The notes below the pieces were generated by a model. It saw only the letters and a list, made by a program, of their open reading frames with translations, was not told where the DNA came from and did no database searches. The translations under genes and the position numbers were made by a program. From a virus, in the IMG/VR virus record IMGVR_UViG_3300020020_000169, positions 1 to 22,085 of that record: a DNA stretch of 22,085 nt, one strand, 5' to 3'. Positions within the stretch are counted from its first letter, which is position 1. Each line of letters opens with the position of its first letter. Below are positions 8,011-14,250 of the stretch, piece after piece.

Positions 8011-8247
8011 CTATGAGCGCCGCCCGAGTTGTGCCTTGAGCTCTGCGTTCTCACGCTCAAGCAGATCGACAATGCCGAGCGCCTCGTTCACGCCGCTAAA
8101 CGGGCCGTTCGACATGCCGAGCAACTCGCGATCTGGATGCTTGAAACAGGCATCGTGCGCTGTCATTAGGGCTTCCAGTGCGCGGGTATAGTGCGGTCGT
8201 TCGATCATTTGCGCATCAGTATGTTTGCCAATCCCCGGCCGCTGCAT
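8011..8247 (-). CDS. Small phage protein between terL and portal genes
   Basis: 78 residues if the ATG at 8247 is used, which overlaps the end of terL by 32 bp. A second ATG at 8208 (MIERPHYTRALEALM) would remove the overlap and give 65 residues; neither has a good ribosome-binding site. The sequence is helical with a C-terminal short coiled coil (GIVDLLERENAELKAQLGRRS), and the HDACFKHPDRELLG segment has one Cys. Many phages encode such a protein here; role unknown. Confidence 0.55.
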   Translation of the reverse strand: MQRPGIGKHTDAQMIERPHYTRALEALMTAHDACFKHPDRELLGMSNGPFSGVNEALGIVDLLERENAELKAQLGRRS

Positions 8248-9682
8248 GTGACTTCGCAGGGCGATAGCCGCTAACGTCTTTGGGCCGCTCGGGCTTCTTC
8301 GGGTGTTGCCCGGCTAACATGTAATCGAGCAACTGACCGACCAACCCGAGCGCATCAACCTGGTCGTCATGCTTCCCAGCAGGGAAGCTCAACAGTTCGC
8401 TTCGCAGCGCCGGATACCAATCCGCCTTGGTCGGAACGTACAGCCCTTCCAGCGCCATCCTGCCGCGAATGGACTGCGCTCTAACGGCCTTGTCGCCTCG
8501 GGCTGGAAATGCCTCACGGGCGCAATAGGCTTGGCGCTCGCGCTGCCGTCTGTCGAGGTAAGGTCCAATGCCCGAACGTATCTGGCCCTGCTCCTCGGCC
8601 CAGCCCATGGGCTTCCATTGCTTTACGAGGTCGCAGAAGGCTTCGACCCATTCGTCTGAAGCGGCCTGTTGTCGCCAGAGGTCGAGGAGATACATTCGCC
8701 CGTCTGGATCGAGGCCGACGACTGCGTGGACGGTGTAATCCCCACCATCAGCAGTAACTGCGTAATCTGATCCGCCGTATATTCTAAGCGACGAACGTTC
8801 GGGCTGCTTGTCATACGGTTTCAGCCATTCCGCTTTGAAGTAATCGCCATCCTCGGGCGCCGGCCGCTGCTGGTAAAGCGCGGACCATTCTCGCGGGCCG
8901 ACCGCCCTGCGCTTGCGCCCGAGCTCGTCGTTGTTTTCCCATTCAGGCCAGAGAGCTTCACCCGCGCGCCGGCCAAGCGGATCGTCACCTTCGGCAATGG
9001 CAGGCAGCGATATGACTTCCCACTGATCGCCGCCCTTGCCCATGTCTTCCAACAGGCGCCCGGCCAGATCATCCTCATGCCATCGGGTTTGAATGAGAAC
9101 GATGCGGCCGCCGGGTTTTAGCCGGGTGTAAAGATCGGACTTGTACCAATCCCAGGTCTTGTCCCGGATCAGTTCCGAGTCGGCATCTTCCCGGCTTCGC
9201 ACTGGGTCGTCGATAACGACAAGATCAGCTCGCCGCCCCGCAATGGCACCACCAACGCCGGCAGCGAAATACTCCCCACCTCGATCAGTCTCCCATCGGC
9301 CAGCCGCCTGACTATCAGCAGCCAATCCGGCTCCAATGACAAGGCTGTGTTCGCTGACCAAGTTACGAACTCGCCGCCCCCACTTCTCCGCGAGTTCTGC
9401 CGTGTGCGAGGCCGCGATGATGCAATGGTCAGGATGTGCCCCGAAATACCAAGGCGCGAAAAGGATCGATGCGTAGGTTGATTTCGCGGCGCCGGGCGGC
9501 ATGAACACGGCCAGCCGGTCAATATCGCCCCTGGTTATCGCTTCCAGCTTCTCAATCAGCAGTAAATGGTGGCGAGCAGGCTCAAACCCGGCAAACCGGC
9601 ACCAGTCAGTTAAGCTGCGACGGATCGAGCGACGATGCAGTAGCGTCTTCGCCGCCTCCTGCCGCGATATGGGCGAGTTCAT
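8216..9682 (-). CDS. terL: Terminase large subunit (packaging ATPase and nuclease)
   Basis: 488 residues, full length. ATPase domain: Walker A at 61-69 (MPPGAAKST, Lys67), Walker B at 154-159 (LVVIDD), and motif III IQTRWHEDDLAGR at 197-209. RNase H-like nuclease domain: GGSDYA with Asp306, AEEQ around 362-365, and KHDDQVDA at 437-444, giving the acidic cluster for two-metal cleavage. This is the type found in TIGR01630/Terminase_6-like proteins. It cuts concatemeric DNA and pumps it through the portal. The ATG at 9682 overlaps the upstream terS gene by 77 bp; the RRRSxxRSLxDWCRF-like N-terminus belongs to the family, so the overlap is probably real. The C-terminus overlaps the next small gene. 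Confidence 0.93.
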   Translation of the reverse strand: MNSPISRQEAAKTLLHRRSIRRSLTDWCRFAGFEPARHHLLLIEKLEAITRGDIDRLAVFMPPGAAKSTYASILFAPWYFGAHPDHCIIAASHTAELAEKWGRRVRNLVSEHSLVIGAGLAADSQAAGRWETDRGGEYFAAGVGGAIAGRRADLVVIDDPVRSREDADSELIRDKTWDWYKSDLYTRLKPGGRIVLIQTRWHEDDLAGRLLEDMGKGGDQWEVISLPAIAEGDDPLGRRAGEALWPEWENNDELGRKRRAVGPREWSALYQQRPAPEDGDYFKAEWLKPYDKQPERSSLRIYGGSDYAVTADGGDYTVHAVVGLDPDGRMYLLDLWRQQAASDEWVEAFCDLVKQWKPMGWAEEQGQIRSGIGPYLDRRQRERQAYCAREAFPARGDKAVRAQSIRGRMALEGLYVPTKADWYPALRSELLSFPAGKHDDQVDALGLVGQLLDYMLAGQHPKKPERPKDVSGYRPAKSHAAAGDWQTY

Positions 9683-9896
9683 CGTCAGTCATTCCGAGAG
9701 CTGCATTCATCTTGCCCATGTCGTCCGTCGCGAATTGCGGGGGCTTGCCCCAACCGCGATCCAGCAAAGCTACGGCGGCCGATACACGAGCGCTGTGAGG
9801 CGCTTCTGGTTCACGCATGATGTTTGAAAGCGTACGCAGGGCTGCGTCAGTATGTGAACGCGCCAAAGATCGAATATCTGCAGGTGCTTTAGCCAT
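9606..9896 (-). CDS. Putative terminase small subunit
   Basis: 96 residues, directly upstream of and overlapping terL. The N-terminal 55 residues (ADIRSLARSHTDAALRTLSN, EPEAPHSARVSAAVALLDRGWGKP) are a helical module often seen in proteins encoded before terL in alphaproteobacterial phages. The acidic tail (DDELAHIAAGGGEDATASS) could contact TerL. TerS recognises the packaging site and stimulates TerL ATPase. No clear helix-turn-helix motif is visible, so the assignment rests mainly on position and recalled resemblance. Confidence 0.6.
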   Translation of the reverse strand: MAKAPADIRSLARSHTDAALRTLSNIMREPEAPHSARVSAAVALLDRGWGKPPQFATDDMGKMNAALGMTDDELAHIAAGGGEDATASSLDPSQLN

Positions 9897-9900
9897 TTAG

Positions 9901-10092
9901 CTAAGTTCCAGTCTTCCCGTGCTTGGCCAGCAATCCACGGGCCGAGGCCACCTCCGGATTATCCCGTCCACCGCTGGTTTCAGCCGCCGTCACCATGCTG
10001 CGCAGTGCAGCGCACAATTCGTCAATGGGCGTGGCTTTGGCTGGCTTGCGTTTGGCTTTCCGGGGGAGCTTGCGCTTGGGTGCTTTGGTCAT
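9901..10092 (-). CDS. Small basic phage protein, function unknown
   Basis: 63 residues from the ATG at 10092, chosen because GAGGG lies about 5 nt upstream; the open frame reaches 10155 but the extra 21 residues overlap the membrane-protein gene and lack a ribosome-binding site. The N-terminus is Lys/Arg/Pro-rich (MTKAPKRKLPRKAKRKPAK), followed by a helical segment (PIDELCAALRSMVTAAETSG) and a short tail. The basic arm suggests nucleic-acid binding. It lies just before terS, so a packaging accessory role is possible but unproven. Confidence 0.55.
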   Translation of the reverse strand: MTKAPKRKLPRKAKRKPAKATPIDELCAALRSMVTAAETSGGRDNPEVASARGLLAKHGKTGT

Positions 10093-10099
10093 GTGTCCC

Positions 10100-10303
10100 T
10101 CACAATCGCATCGGGGACACAACGCCCAACAGGCCGCCAATGATCCACACAACAACCAAAACGATGATAACGGTGATGAGCACGTTGATGATCGTCGCGA
10201 ATGGGGCCGGCAAGGGGATGAGCGGCAGGAGTTGCTGAATACCCCAGATAATCACGCCTAGGACGATCAACAGCAGCACGATTTGGATCAGCATACCGAT
10301 CAT
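10100..10303 (-). CDS. Small membrane protein, Thivi_2564-like
   Basis: 67 residues from the ATG at 10303. This ATG overlaps the upstream stop as ATGA and has GAGGT about 6 nt ahead; a frame extension to 10336 looks spurious. Two hydrophobic helices are evident (MLIQIVLLLIVLGVIIWGI and INVLITVIIVLVVVWIIGGL) joined by a Leu/Pro loop (QQLLPLIPLPAPFAT). The pattern matches the small two-helix family named after Thivi_2564 in alphaproteobacteria and their phages. In a late operon such a protein might serve as a holin, but the family is not known to be one, so that is only a possibility. Confidence 0.7.
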   Translation of the reverse strand: MIGMLIQIVLLLIVLGVIIWGIQQLLPLIPLPAPFATIINVLITVIIVLVVVWIIGGLLGVVSPMRL

Positions 10304-10491
10304 GACGACCTCGGTTTGTGTTCGCCGCACACCCATTCGAGCTTTACGGGCACATAGGCGCTGCGCAGATCAACCCGGATGCTGGGTGGATAACGGCGGC
10401 AAAAGGCATCGGCGCCCTCGCGCGAGACGTGAATGCACGTTTCGCAGGACGGTTTCTTCTGGCGTGATTTGGGAGGTTGCCTATTTGACAT
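10300..10491 (-). CDS. Small four-cysteine (zinc-binding-like) phage protein
   Basis: 63 residues. Cys16, Cys19, Cys31 and Cys55 (CETCIH, FCRRYPP, WVCGEHKP) could bind one metal ion. The Lys/Arg-rich N-terminus suggests nucleic-acid contact. Short proteins with CxxC, CRRYPP and a late WCGE-type motif are frequent in prophages of alphaproteobacteria, without known role. The ATG at 10491 directly follows the upstream TGA (TGAATG), and the end overlaps the membrane-protein start as ATGA, so it is part of a coupled operon. Confidence 0.65.
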   Translation of the reverse strand: MSNRQPPKSRQKKPSCETCIHVSREGADAFCRRYPPSIRVDLRSAYVPVKLEWVCGEHKPRSS

Positions 10492-11055
10492 TCATTTCCG
10501 CCGATTTGTCAAGTCCCAGTACTCCGCCAGCCAGAGTAACCCCCGATTTAGTGCTATCTGCTGTTCGTGCCCCTCGGGCTGAGTATCCCGCTCGCAAACA
10601 TTTCGGACCATCGCCTCGGCCATAATGCCCGCCGCAACCAGAACCGAATGAGCGGCAAGGAAGTCCGTTACCGCCTGAGTGTCACGCTTGACCCGGCTTT
10701 TCCCTTCGTCGCTGTCCGGATCGGGTGGGGTTCCGCCGGCGCGGCCTTCCAGCACCAGCGCCCTTGCGTTCGGTGGAGGGGCGTCAATCGCTTCGTGATA
10801 TTTGGAAACCCGCTCCGACCAGCGTTTGCCGGCCGCATACATGGGCGTCGTGATCTTCTGGCGCACGTACAGGCGGCCAAGCGATGTTCCCCACTCCGCG
10901 TCAGCCATTCCGGCCATTGACGCATCCAGGAGCCTGCGAACGCGAGTGGGGGCATATTCCTTTTCGTCTGTTGATCGGGATACCCGCCCATTCGGCTCGC
11001 GCACAACGATCAGCTTTTGACGCTTCCGTGATTTGACCATTTCCAGCCCGTGCAT
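10492..11055 (-). CDS. Phage protein of unknown function
   Basis: 187 residues from the ATG at 11055, which has an AGGGGGA ribosome-binding site; an internal ATG at 11040 lacks one. The basic N-terminus (MVKSRKRQKLIVVREPNGRVSR) is followed by a conserved-looking helical core: APTRVRRLLDASMAGMADAEW, GTSLGRLYVRQKITTPMYAAGKRW and, at the C-terminus, LNRGLLWLAEYWDLTNRRK. The type recurs in alphaproteobacterial prophages between replication and packaging genes. A regulatory or antitermination role would fit that place, as lambda Q does, but no motif supports it. Arg/Lys richness suggests nucleic-acid binding. Confidence 0.65.
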   Translation of the reverse strand: MHGLEMVKSRKRQKLIVVREPNGRVSRSTDEKEYAPTRVRRLLDASMAGMADAEWGTSLGRLYVRQKITTPMYAAGKRWSERVSKYHEAIDAPPPNARALVLEGRAGGTPPDPDSDEGKSRVKRDTQAVTDFLAAHSVLVAAGIMAEAMVRNVCERDTQPEGHEQQIALNRGLLWLAEYWDLTNRRK

Positions 11056-11065
11056 GAGTTTCCCC

Positions 11066-11683
11066 CTAGTGCGCCGCGATTTGTCGCAATTCGTCCTTTT
11101 GGCGCATCGTCTCGATCAACGATGGCGACACACCCCCAGCCGGATCAATCCCAGCCGCCCGACACTCAGCCTCGAATGTCTTCCGGTTGACTTCCTGCAT
11201 CGCAGCAGTGCGCTTGGCTTTCGCTTCCGGGTTTTCTTTATCGGCTGTTATGAGGCCCCAGTTTTCTCCGTATTTCGCCTTCATTTCCTGAAGTGTGGGC
11301 TTCCGCTGCTGGCTTTCTTGCCACGCCTTCCGCTCAGCGATTTGTTGTTCGGCCGCCTGCGCCTGCTTTTCAAATCCACGGATGCGTGCTTGCTCAGCTT
11401 CCCAAGCCTCAAGCGCATCCCGAATAGCTTTCATCGAAGGAAGCCATTCGCTGCGTCCGACCAGCCCCGTCACAGGGTCCACAACGAACTGAACCGCTGC
11501 CGGTGGGTAGGCTGTGAATAACCTCAAGCAGCCAGCCGTGAACGTCTCGGGATCGTCAGCGTCCGCTTTCCGAAATGAGCCGAAGAACAGGTTCACCTGG
11601 GCCGTCGCCCAGCTTAGGTGCTCCTCCGAAACGCTCGGCTGCTTTGCGAGCGGCGGCAACGAGGCTCCGATTCTCTGCAACAT
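11066..11683 (-). CDS. Putative replication accessory protein
   Basis: 205 residues if started at the ATG at 11683, which has GAAAGG about 9 nt upstream; this overlaps the preceding gene by 128 bp in another frame. A GTG near 11596 (NLFFGSF) would shorten the overlap but lacks a suitably placed ribosome-binding site. The conserved part is ADDPETFTAGCLRLFTAYPP, VDPVTGLVGRSEWLPS, followed by a coiled coil (ALEAWEAEQARIRGFEKQAQ..IAERKAWQE) and a MKAKYGENWGL motif. Proteins with a YPxxVV..DPxxGL..WLPS block often follow initiator genes in alphaproteobacterial phages and may help load helicase. Function is inferred from position. Confidence 0.6.
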   Translation of the reverse strand: MLQRIGASLPPLAKQPSVSEEHLSWATAQVNLFFGSFRKADADDPETFTAGCLRLFTAYPPAAVQFVVDPVTGLVGRSEWLPSMKAIRDALEAWEAEQARIRGFEKQAQAAEQQIAERKAWQESQQRKPTLQEMKAKYGENWGLITADKENPEAKAKRTAAMQEVNRKTFEAECRAAGIDPAGGVSPSLIETMRQKDELRQIAAH

Positions 11684-12353
11684 GGGCAGGGCCTTTCGAT
11701 GGGATTTGCTGTGCTGGCTGGTCGGTCCAGCGTTGTTGGTTGATCCAAGTGGCCGGGTTGCACCACGGCCGATCGTCGGTTTTGGCGACATACCGCTCCA
11801 AGCCGCCCCACAACTCGGCCCACGGAACGCCACCACTCCGAGCGCGCTCGAGCTTTTTCAGCGCGTCAGGCTTCCCGACCTTGTTCGGGTATTTTGTCCA
11901 AAACCTATCGCGAAAGTCAGAAGGCCAGTCGTCGGCCGACGGAAGCGCGACTGCGCGCGTTCTTTCCTTCTCTGATTCTGTTCTGTTATCTGCTTCTGTA
12001 TCTGGGGGCGTTACTGTAACGGCGTCTGTAACGTTACATTGCCGTTCCCTGTGGCGTTTCACGCGCTCGTTTGAAACATCACTTTTGAATTGCCTCTTGT
12101 CCCAATTATGGGGCCTAAGTTCATCGTCCACCTCATCAATTAACCCCGCATTAGTGAGGCCGAATATAAGCGCGGCAACCCTTTCTGGCTTCATACGAAG
12201 CTTGAACGCGATGTCATCAATCGACGGAAGCTTTCCACCATTATTCGACGCGAGGCACCACAAATTCACCAAAGCCTTGAAGGATGCGTCGGGCAGACGC
12301 TGGACTTTCGGGTCGTCTACCATGTCGTCATAGACACGAAACCAGCGGCTCAT
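11556..12353 (-). CDS. Replication initiator-like protein with N-terminal winged helix
   Basis: 265 residues. The N-terminal about 95 residues (RVYDDMVDDPKVQRLPDASF, LVNLWCLASNNGGKLPSIDD, IAFKLRMKPERVAALIFGLT, NAGLIDEVDDELRPHNWDKR) look like the winged-helix DNA-binding domain of phage replisome organisers of the lambda O/DnaD-DnaT kind. A linker rich in Glu, Thr and Arg follows. The C-terminal half (DFRDRFWTKYPNKVGKPDALKK..LERYVAKTDDRPWCNPATWINQQRW) is a known C-terminal module of such proteins. It probably binds the phage origin and recruits the host helicase. The ATG at 12353 directly follows the RusA stop (TAAATG). Confidence 0.75.
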   Translation of the reverse strand: MSRWFRVYDDMVDDPKVQRLPDASFKALVNLWCLASNNGGKLPSIDDIAFKLRMKPERVAALIFGLTNAGLIDEVDDELRPHNWDKRQFKSDVSNERVKRHRERQCNVTDAVTVTPPDTEADNRTESEKERTRAVALPSADDWPSDFRDRFWTKYPNKVGKPDALKKLERARSGGVPWAELWGGLERYVAKTDDRPWCNPATWINQQRWTDQPAQQIPSKGPAHVAENRSLVAAARKAAERFGGAPKLGDGPGEPVLRLISESGR

Positions 12354-12701
12354 TTATTCCACCCCCGCCGGTTCGATGATGACTGTGACGCCCTCGCCGC
12401 TTGTCACCCAGCGAGCGACCAACATTTCGCACATGTGATCGTTTTCGATGATCCCGACATGCTGCAGGAGGTCGCTGGTAGGCTTGAGAATGTTGTCGAG
12501 GTCGCGCTGGCGCTTGTCGGGGCGAGCTGCCTGGATGCTGATCTTGTACGGCCCGCGAATGCCTCCCACGCGCTGGGATTTGGCCGCCCATCCAGCTTCG
12601 TCCAGCCAAGCCAGATATTCATCCGATCGGCGCATGCCCTTCTTGGCGCGCGTCCACAGGCGATTGGCGCTAGGTGGGTAAGGGAGGGTGAGTGTTATCA
12701 C
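12354..12701 (-). CDS. rusA: RusA-family Holliday-junction resolvase
   Basis: 115 residues from a GTG at 12701, chosen because GAAGG lies 7 nt upstream and the GTG overlaps the previous stop as GTGA; an upstream ATG frame adds 21 unlikely residues. The family start MITLTLPYPPSANRLW is clear. Catalytic acidic residues are visible in RDLDN (Asp67, Asp69) and ENDH (Asp88), with Lys73 nearby, matching the RusA metal-binding pattern. RusA dimers cut four-way junctions symmetrically, resolving recombination and replication intermediates before packaging. Its partners (annealing protein, NinB) are in the opposite operon. Confidence 0.88.
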   Translation of the reverse strand: MITLTLPYPPSANRLWTRAKKGMRRSDEYLAWLDEAGWAAKSQRVGGIRGPYKISIQAARPDKRQRDLDNILKPTSDLLQHVGIIENDHMCEMLVARWVTSGEGVTVIIEPAGVE

Positions 12702-12898
12702 AATGAAACCTTCACGCGCCTGCGACTGTCGCTGGCGCGAATTGCCCGCAATGAGCGGAGCCATTTCGGAGCGCCGTTAAGTGTGCGCAGGCCCCGGTTT
12801 TCTCCGGTCTTTGCGCCGCGCATGTCTTTGCGCGATCCTACATTTTGGTGAAATGCCGCCTGCTCGGTCCAGTCTTCAAGATCATCTATTTCGTCCAT
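12698..12898 (-). CDS. Small basic protein upstream of rusA, function unknown
   Basis: 66 residues. The acidic N-terminus (MDEIDDLEDWTEQAAFHQN) changes into a strongly basic second half (KWLRSLRAIRASDSRRRVKVSL). The stop overlaps the rusA GTG by 4 bp, which supports expression. The ATG at 12898 has only a poor GGGG element upstream. The segment RGAKTGENRGLRTLNGAPKW is Gly/Arg-rich, as in nucleic-acid-binding peptides. No family recognised. Confidence 0.5.
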   Translation of the reverse strand: MDEIDDLEDWTEQAAFHQNVGSRKDMRGAKTGENRGLRTLNGAPKWLRSLRAIRASDSRRRVKVSL

Positions 12899-12925
12899 GT
12901 GCGCCCCGACACGAAAACAACTGAG

Positions 12926-13069
12926 TTATTTAGCCCAGACCTTCCGCCGCGCCGCCGAAACAGAACTCCATTCCGAACGTCTTGCCGGCCGCTGCCTGGT
13001 ATTCTTCGCGCACCACTCACGCGCACGCTGCAATTGTTCCGCTTTTCTCACTAGGTACGGCTTTCGCAT
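12926..13069 (-). CDS. 47-residue basic small protein
   Basis: A frame too short for usual ORF calling: ATG at 13069, TAA at 12928-12926. An AAAAAGGG ribosome-binding site lies about 5 nt before the ATG. The product begins MRKPYLVRKAEQLQRAREW, contains a single Cys, and is rich in Arg/Lys (RQRPARRSEW, AARRKVWAK), so DNA or RNA binding is plausible. It overlaps the end of the GcrA-like gene by 53 bp in another frame and fills what would otherwise be a gap in a coupled operon. Confidence rests on the ribosome-binding site and the fit in the operon. Confidence 0.5.
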   Translation of the reverse strand: MRKPYLVRKAEQLQRAREWCAKNTRQRPARRSEWSSVSAARRKVWAK

Positions 13070-13220
13070 TTCGACCCTTTTTCATCATGCCAAGACGGAA
13101 TAGCTTTCCGAGTGCAGTGGAGCGAGTGACGCCGAAATGGTCGGCAATCTGTTGGCCGGTGTAGCCAGCACGCCACAGCGACTTCATCATTTCGCAGTCT
13201 TTTCCGCTCCAAAGTTTCAT
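13017..13220 (-). CDS. GcrA-like helix-turn-helix protein
   Basis: 67 residues from the ATG at 13220, which has GAGGGG immediately upstream and overlaps the preceding stop (ATGA). The pattern WSGKDCEMMKSLWRAGYTGQ, QIADHFGVTRSTALGKLFRLG closely follows the N-terminal DNA-binding domain of GcrA, the alphaproteobacterial cell-cycle regulator that acts at promoters carrying methylated GANTC. GcrA proteins are much longer and have a C-terminal segment contacting sigma70; here only a 20-residue tail remains. It could act as a minimal DNA-binding regulator or compete with host GcrA. Resemblance is seen by eye; function is inferred. Confidence 0.7.
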   Translation of the reverse strand: MKLWSGKDCEMMKSLWRAGYTGQQIADHFGVTRSTALGKLFRLGMMKKGRNAKAVPSEKSGTIAACA

Positions 13221-13384
13221 GTGCCCCTCTCCCATCCATGATGGATTGCCCAGCGCATTCGTTCGCAGAACGCCTGATCGCGCGCGATAGCCTTATTGCG
13301 GCGCGCTTCTTCGGTATCCGTGTCGAGGATGGGCTCGCCAGCCTTTGAGTTTCTGGATGCGGGATTAACGGGACGGCCTGCCAT
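13217..13384 (-). CDS. 55-residue small phage protein
   Basis: Too short for ordinary ORF calling: ATG at 13384, TGA at 13219-13217, the latter overlapping the next start as ATGA. The product begins MAGRPVNPASRNSKAGEPIL and continues DTDTEEARRNKAIARDQAFC, ERMRWAIHHGWERGT. The start GRPVNPxSRN resembles the beginnings of small basic phage regulators. The gene fills the space between two helix-turn-helix genes and is coupled to the downstream one. Role unknown. Confidence 0.6.
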   Translation of the reverse strand: MAGRPVNPASRNSKAGEPILDTDTEEARRNKAIARDQAFCERMRWAIHHGWERGT

Positions 13385-13387
13385 TAG

Positions 13388-13654
13388 TCATTTCCGCAGA
13401 TATTGGCCGAAGATTTCAGCGTTGACGGCGTGAACGATGCAGATCGGCGGTTCAAACTCGCCTGATAGCCATCGCTTTGCGGTTCGTTCGTCACGGCCGG
13501 AGATTGCTGCGAGACAAGCCGCAGTTTTGTCGGGCCATAAGACTTTGGCGATTTGAGCGAATTTGGTTGTTCCGACAAAAACGTCCCTGCCTTGCAGGAT
13601 GCGTCCTTGGATTTCGCGTGCTTCTGCAACTCGCTCAGCAAATACTCCAGACAT
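13388..13654 (-). CDS. Helix-turn-helix-like phage protein
   Basis: 88 residues. The middle part (FAQIAKVLWPDKTAACLAAI, SGRDERTAKRWLSGEFEPP) has the layout of a Cro/CI-type or Mor-like helix-turn-helix in which RTAKRWLSG would be the recognition helix, as in short regulators typical of rhizobial prophages. It is the second gene of the leftward early unit, so it may act as an early regulator. GGGG lies about 8 nt before the ATG at 13654. The stop is followed by the next ATG after 3 nt (TGACTAATG). Confidence 0.65.
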   Translation of the reverse strand: MSGVFAERVAEAREIQGRILQGRDVFVGTTKFAQIAKVLWPDKTAACLAAISGRDERTAKRWLSGEFEPPICIVHAVNAEIFGQYLRK

Positions 13655-13937
13655 GAGATTGCCCCGTCACTCGCAGACACAACAGAACTCGTGCCAGCCC
13701 CCGGCGCGTGCGACCGATCAGGATGGGCCGCCGCCCGCGTTCCTGATCGGTCGATCTTTTTCAGACGTGCTTCGATGTAGGTGCGCCCAAAAGCCAAGCG
13801 GTCAGTTGAGTTCCTCTGCGGAACATGGGGATTGCATGATGGGTGCGCGTGAAATGCATATTCACAGCGTTGTGAAGTTTGATAGCCTTCCCCGTTCGGG
13901 GGGAGGCTTTCATGGGTTTGGTGGTTGGATTCCCGCG
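13655..13937 (-). ncRNA. Structured untranslated region after the cro-like gene
   Basis: 283 bp with no convincing gene, in an operon otherwise almost without gaps. It carries three inverted repeats: a perfect 13-bp stem CGACCGATCAGGA/TCCTGATCGGTCG (13711-13723 with 13741-13753), TTCACA-GCGT-TGTGAA (13861-13876), and AGCCTYCCCC/GGGGRAGGCT (about 13884-13908). On the plus strand the long stem is followed by T5 (13757-13761). In the leftward transcript these hairpins would lie just behind the first gene, where lambdoid phages have nut or put sites. The role is not established. Confidence 0.4.
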
Positions 13938-14162
13938 TCACGCGCGGGCCTCGACCGATTGTGCATCAGAAGTCAGCGGGCCGGTCCAGTCGTCGGCCGC
14001 AACGGCGCCATCCGTGAACGCCTTGATCTTGTCGATGGCTTCCCAGTCTGGGCGCACCAACCGTCTGCGCCAGCGGCTTACCGAGACGCGATTACGGCCA
14101 ACGGCCGCAGCCACTTCTTCGTCGGACAAATCGCGCCGGGCCATGAAGTCTGACAAATGCAT
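13938..14162 (-). CDS. Cro-like helix-turn-helix regulator
   Basis: 74 residues from the ATG at 14162. The open frame extends 9 codons upstream, but that part would lie inside the promoter. The helix-turn-helix is MARRDLSDEEVAAAVGRNRV, SVSRWRRRLVRPDWEAIDKI, and an Asp/Ala-rich tail (AFTDGAVAADDWTG) follows. As first gene of the leftward lytic unit, next to two operators and opposite a repressor gene, it holds the position of lambda cro and probably represses the same operators. There is no ribosome-binding site, and the -10 hexamer lies only about 8-10 bp before the ATG, so the mRNA may be leaderless. Confidence 0.75.
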   Translation of the reverse strand: MHLSDFMARRDLSDEEVAAAVGRNRVSVSRWRRRLVRPDWEAIDKIKAFTDGAVAADDWTGPLTSDAQSVEARA

Positions 14163-14168
14163 AACGGA

Positions 14169-14222
14169 CAATGTACACCCTGCGCACAATGCCGGTCAAG
14201 CAGAATGTACGCCCTGTGTTAT
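14169..14222 (-). promoter_or_regulatory. Leftward early promoter with two operators (PR-like)
   Basis: Minus-strand promoter: -35 TTGACC (14199-14194), 16-bp spacer, TGTACA (14177-14172); TACATT at 18 bp is an alternative -10. The proximal operator TGTAC-ACCCTGC-GCACA (14172-14188) covers the -10. A distal operator TGTAC-GCCCTGT-GTTAT (14206-14222), degenerate in one half, lies upstream of the -35. Their centres are 34 bp apart. Bound repressor would block RNA polymerase and may activate the repressor gene on the other side. Confidence 0.7.
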
Positions 14223-14250
14223 TCCAAGCGATCCGACTCGCGTGCATCCT

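Noticed and set aside
11514-12333. Plus-strand frames of 153 and 252 codons over the replication genes
   Set aside because: Antisense to clearly coding initiator and partner genes; Ser/Arg-rich shadow composition.
13384-13941. 185-codon minus-strand frame starting at a GTG overlapping the cro stop
   Set aside because: Codon use is poor, the product looks random (NHQTHESLPPNGEG), and it overlaps a better gene at 13388-13654; the first half falls in the structured region.
14235-14239. GACTC (a GANTC methylation site) just upstream of the repressor start
   Set aside because: Attractive with the GcrA-like gene nearby, but GANTC is expected often by chance and others occur inside genes; no evidence that this one matters.
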